Positions 63,350 through 64,000 of a stretch of DNA of 64,000 nt are shown here, one piece after another; positions within the stretch are counted from its first letter, which is position 1, and the number at the start of each line of letters is the position of its first letter. The notes under the pieces are model-generated. The model had not been told where the DNA came from, made no database searches, and worked only from the letters and a program-made list of their open reading frames with translations. The stretch is taken from NCBI RefSeq assembly GCF_011007365.1, contig NZ_WFKM01000003.1, positions 372,001 through 436,000 of the forward strand, written 5' to 3'. Made by a program: the position numbers and the translations under genes. The DNA comes from Sphingobacterium sp. xlx-96 (GTDB lineage: Bacteria; Bacteroidota; Bacteroidia; Sphingobacteriales; Sphingobacteriaceae).

Positions 63350-64000
63350 TTAAAAATAACGAGGACTTAAAATCTGTTTCCGTAACTGTCCACCAAACGT
63401 GATTCCAAAAGTAAGCTCGTGTGTACCATTCTGCAGTCCACTCATACGGTTAAGCATATGGTCATAGGAATAACCTATCCGTAGTTTTGGACTTACATAG
63501 AATTGGGCTACTCCACTCAGCGAATTCGTAGAACTCAATTTATTCACGGATACCTGATTGTATTTCCGATCAAAGATCCGAGCCCGCGTACGATAGCCAC
63601 CACCAATCCAAAACTTATCGTTAAAGATAAACATGGCATTCACATCCAAAGACGTTGGTCCTTTAAAATCTTCCTTAATCAACACACTTGGACGTAGCAA
63701 AAGCCCAGGATCTAACTCAAACAATGCCCCCGCAATAAAATACCCGTGTACCTTACGATAAAGGCTCTCCAGCGAGTTTTGATTAAATTGAAAATCCACA
63801 CCACTATTACTCCCTGCAAATAAATCCTGAACAGCAACCCCAGCGTACCACTTACTATTGTTGTAATAAACTCCTAATCGGACATCTGGCTTCCAGGTGG
63901 TTATTTTACCAGGAGGAATAAATCCGTCTCCATCATCCACATACTCGAGCTTATTACCATCCAGACTGTACTGTGTAACACCTCCAGCTACTCCCAAGCT
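63350..64000 (-). CDS. PorP/SprF family T9SS outer-membrane protein, partial
   Basis: The C-terminal ~215 codons of a PorP/SprF-type barrel; the start lies beyond the window. Typical features are G-V-Y-Y-N-N-S-K-W-Y-A-G-V-A-V-Q, L-L-R-P-S-V-L-I-K, F-W-I-G-G-G-Y-R, L-R-I-G-Y-S-Y-D and the terminal H-E-L-T-F-G-I-T-F. It anchors T9SS substrates, often type B sorting-domain proteins like the one at 55509-57062. Its stop is 18 bp before the OmpA gene. Confidence 0.92.
   Translation of the reverse strand, partial: SLGVAGGVTQYSLDGNKLEYVDDGDGFIPPGKITTWKPDVRLGVYYNNSKWYAGVAVQDLFAGSNSGVDFQFNQNSLESLYRKVHGYFIAGALFELDPGLLLRPSVLIKEDFKGPTSLDVNAMFIFNDKFWIGGGYRTRARIFDRKYNQVSVNKLSSTNSLSGVAQFYVSPKLRIGYSYDHMLNRMSGLQNGTHELTFGITFGGQLRKQILSPRYF

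Overview
The window looks like a chromosome segment of a Bacteroidota species, most likely Sphingobacterium or a close relative in Sphingobacteriaceae (inference). The grounds are: many promoters of the Bacteroidota type (-7 box TAnnTTTG, fifteen noted); no visible reliance on Shine-Dalgarno sites; type IX secretion proteins (PorP/SprF, an OmpA-PD40 protein, a type B sorting domain); lipid-anchored and signal-peptide cell-wall enzymes; a PafA-type phosphatase; a 29-codon COX24/AURKAIP1-like basic protein gene; and the MqnB futalosine enzyme of menaquinone synthesis.

Layout. 1-9.8 kb: DNA repair (xseA end, xseB, uvrA), the PafA phosphatase with an Rrf2 regulator, RNase G, the 29-aa basic protein, a TPR protein and HU. 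10-15.8 kb: a leftward cluster of a tricorn-type protease, a SMUG2-like glycosylase, DUF488, a small exported protein and an alpha-oxoamine-synthase-like PLP enzyme. 16-17.3 kb: an amidohydrolase broken by one in-frame TAG. 17.4-23.4 kb: tRNA-Lys, an MFS transporter and a hexuronate operon (uxaC-kdgK-eda-exuT). 23.7-28.8 kb: an AT-rich integrative element in the 3' end of tRNA-Arg(CCT), with integrase, HTH, a RepA-like ATPase, a two-gene membrane cargo and structured non-coding DNA. 29-35 kb: peroxiredoxin/thioredoxin, a PIG-L deacetylase, and a sodium/solute symporter preceded by two very small membrane proteins. 35-41 kb: peptidoglycan enzymes and exported proteins, an O-methyltransferase, folE and queD. 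41-55 kb: mqnB, pyruvate dehydrogenase E1 beta, gcvH, anmK, cdsA, a CPBP protease, a second tricorn protease, a zinc-ribbon protein, a Nif3-like protein and an RsmI-like methylase. 55.5-64 kb: a type IX secretion-linked surface locus, including a 713-aa protein with three 276-bp repeats that differ at only two silent positions, a GEVED protein, a type B sorting-domain protein, an OmpA protein and a partial porP/sprF gene.

The most unusual signals are: the integrative element and its unrecognised membrane cargo; a dispersed ~75-bp hairpin repeat present three times, one copy of which encodes the C-terminus of the KDPG aldolase; -7 boxes placed only 4-6 nt before the ATG of four genes, predicting leaderless mRNAs; the amber-interrupted amidohydrolase; the near-identical tandem repeats; and several genes of 29-55 codons with their own promoters, terminators or coupled starts. 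No CRISPR array, rRNA or complete insertion sequence was seen.
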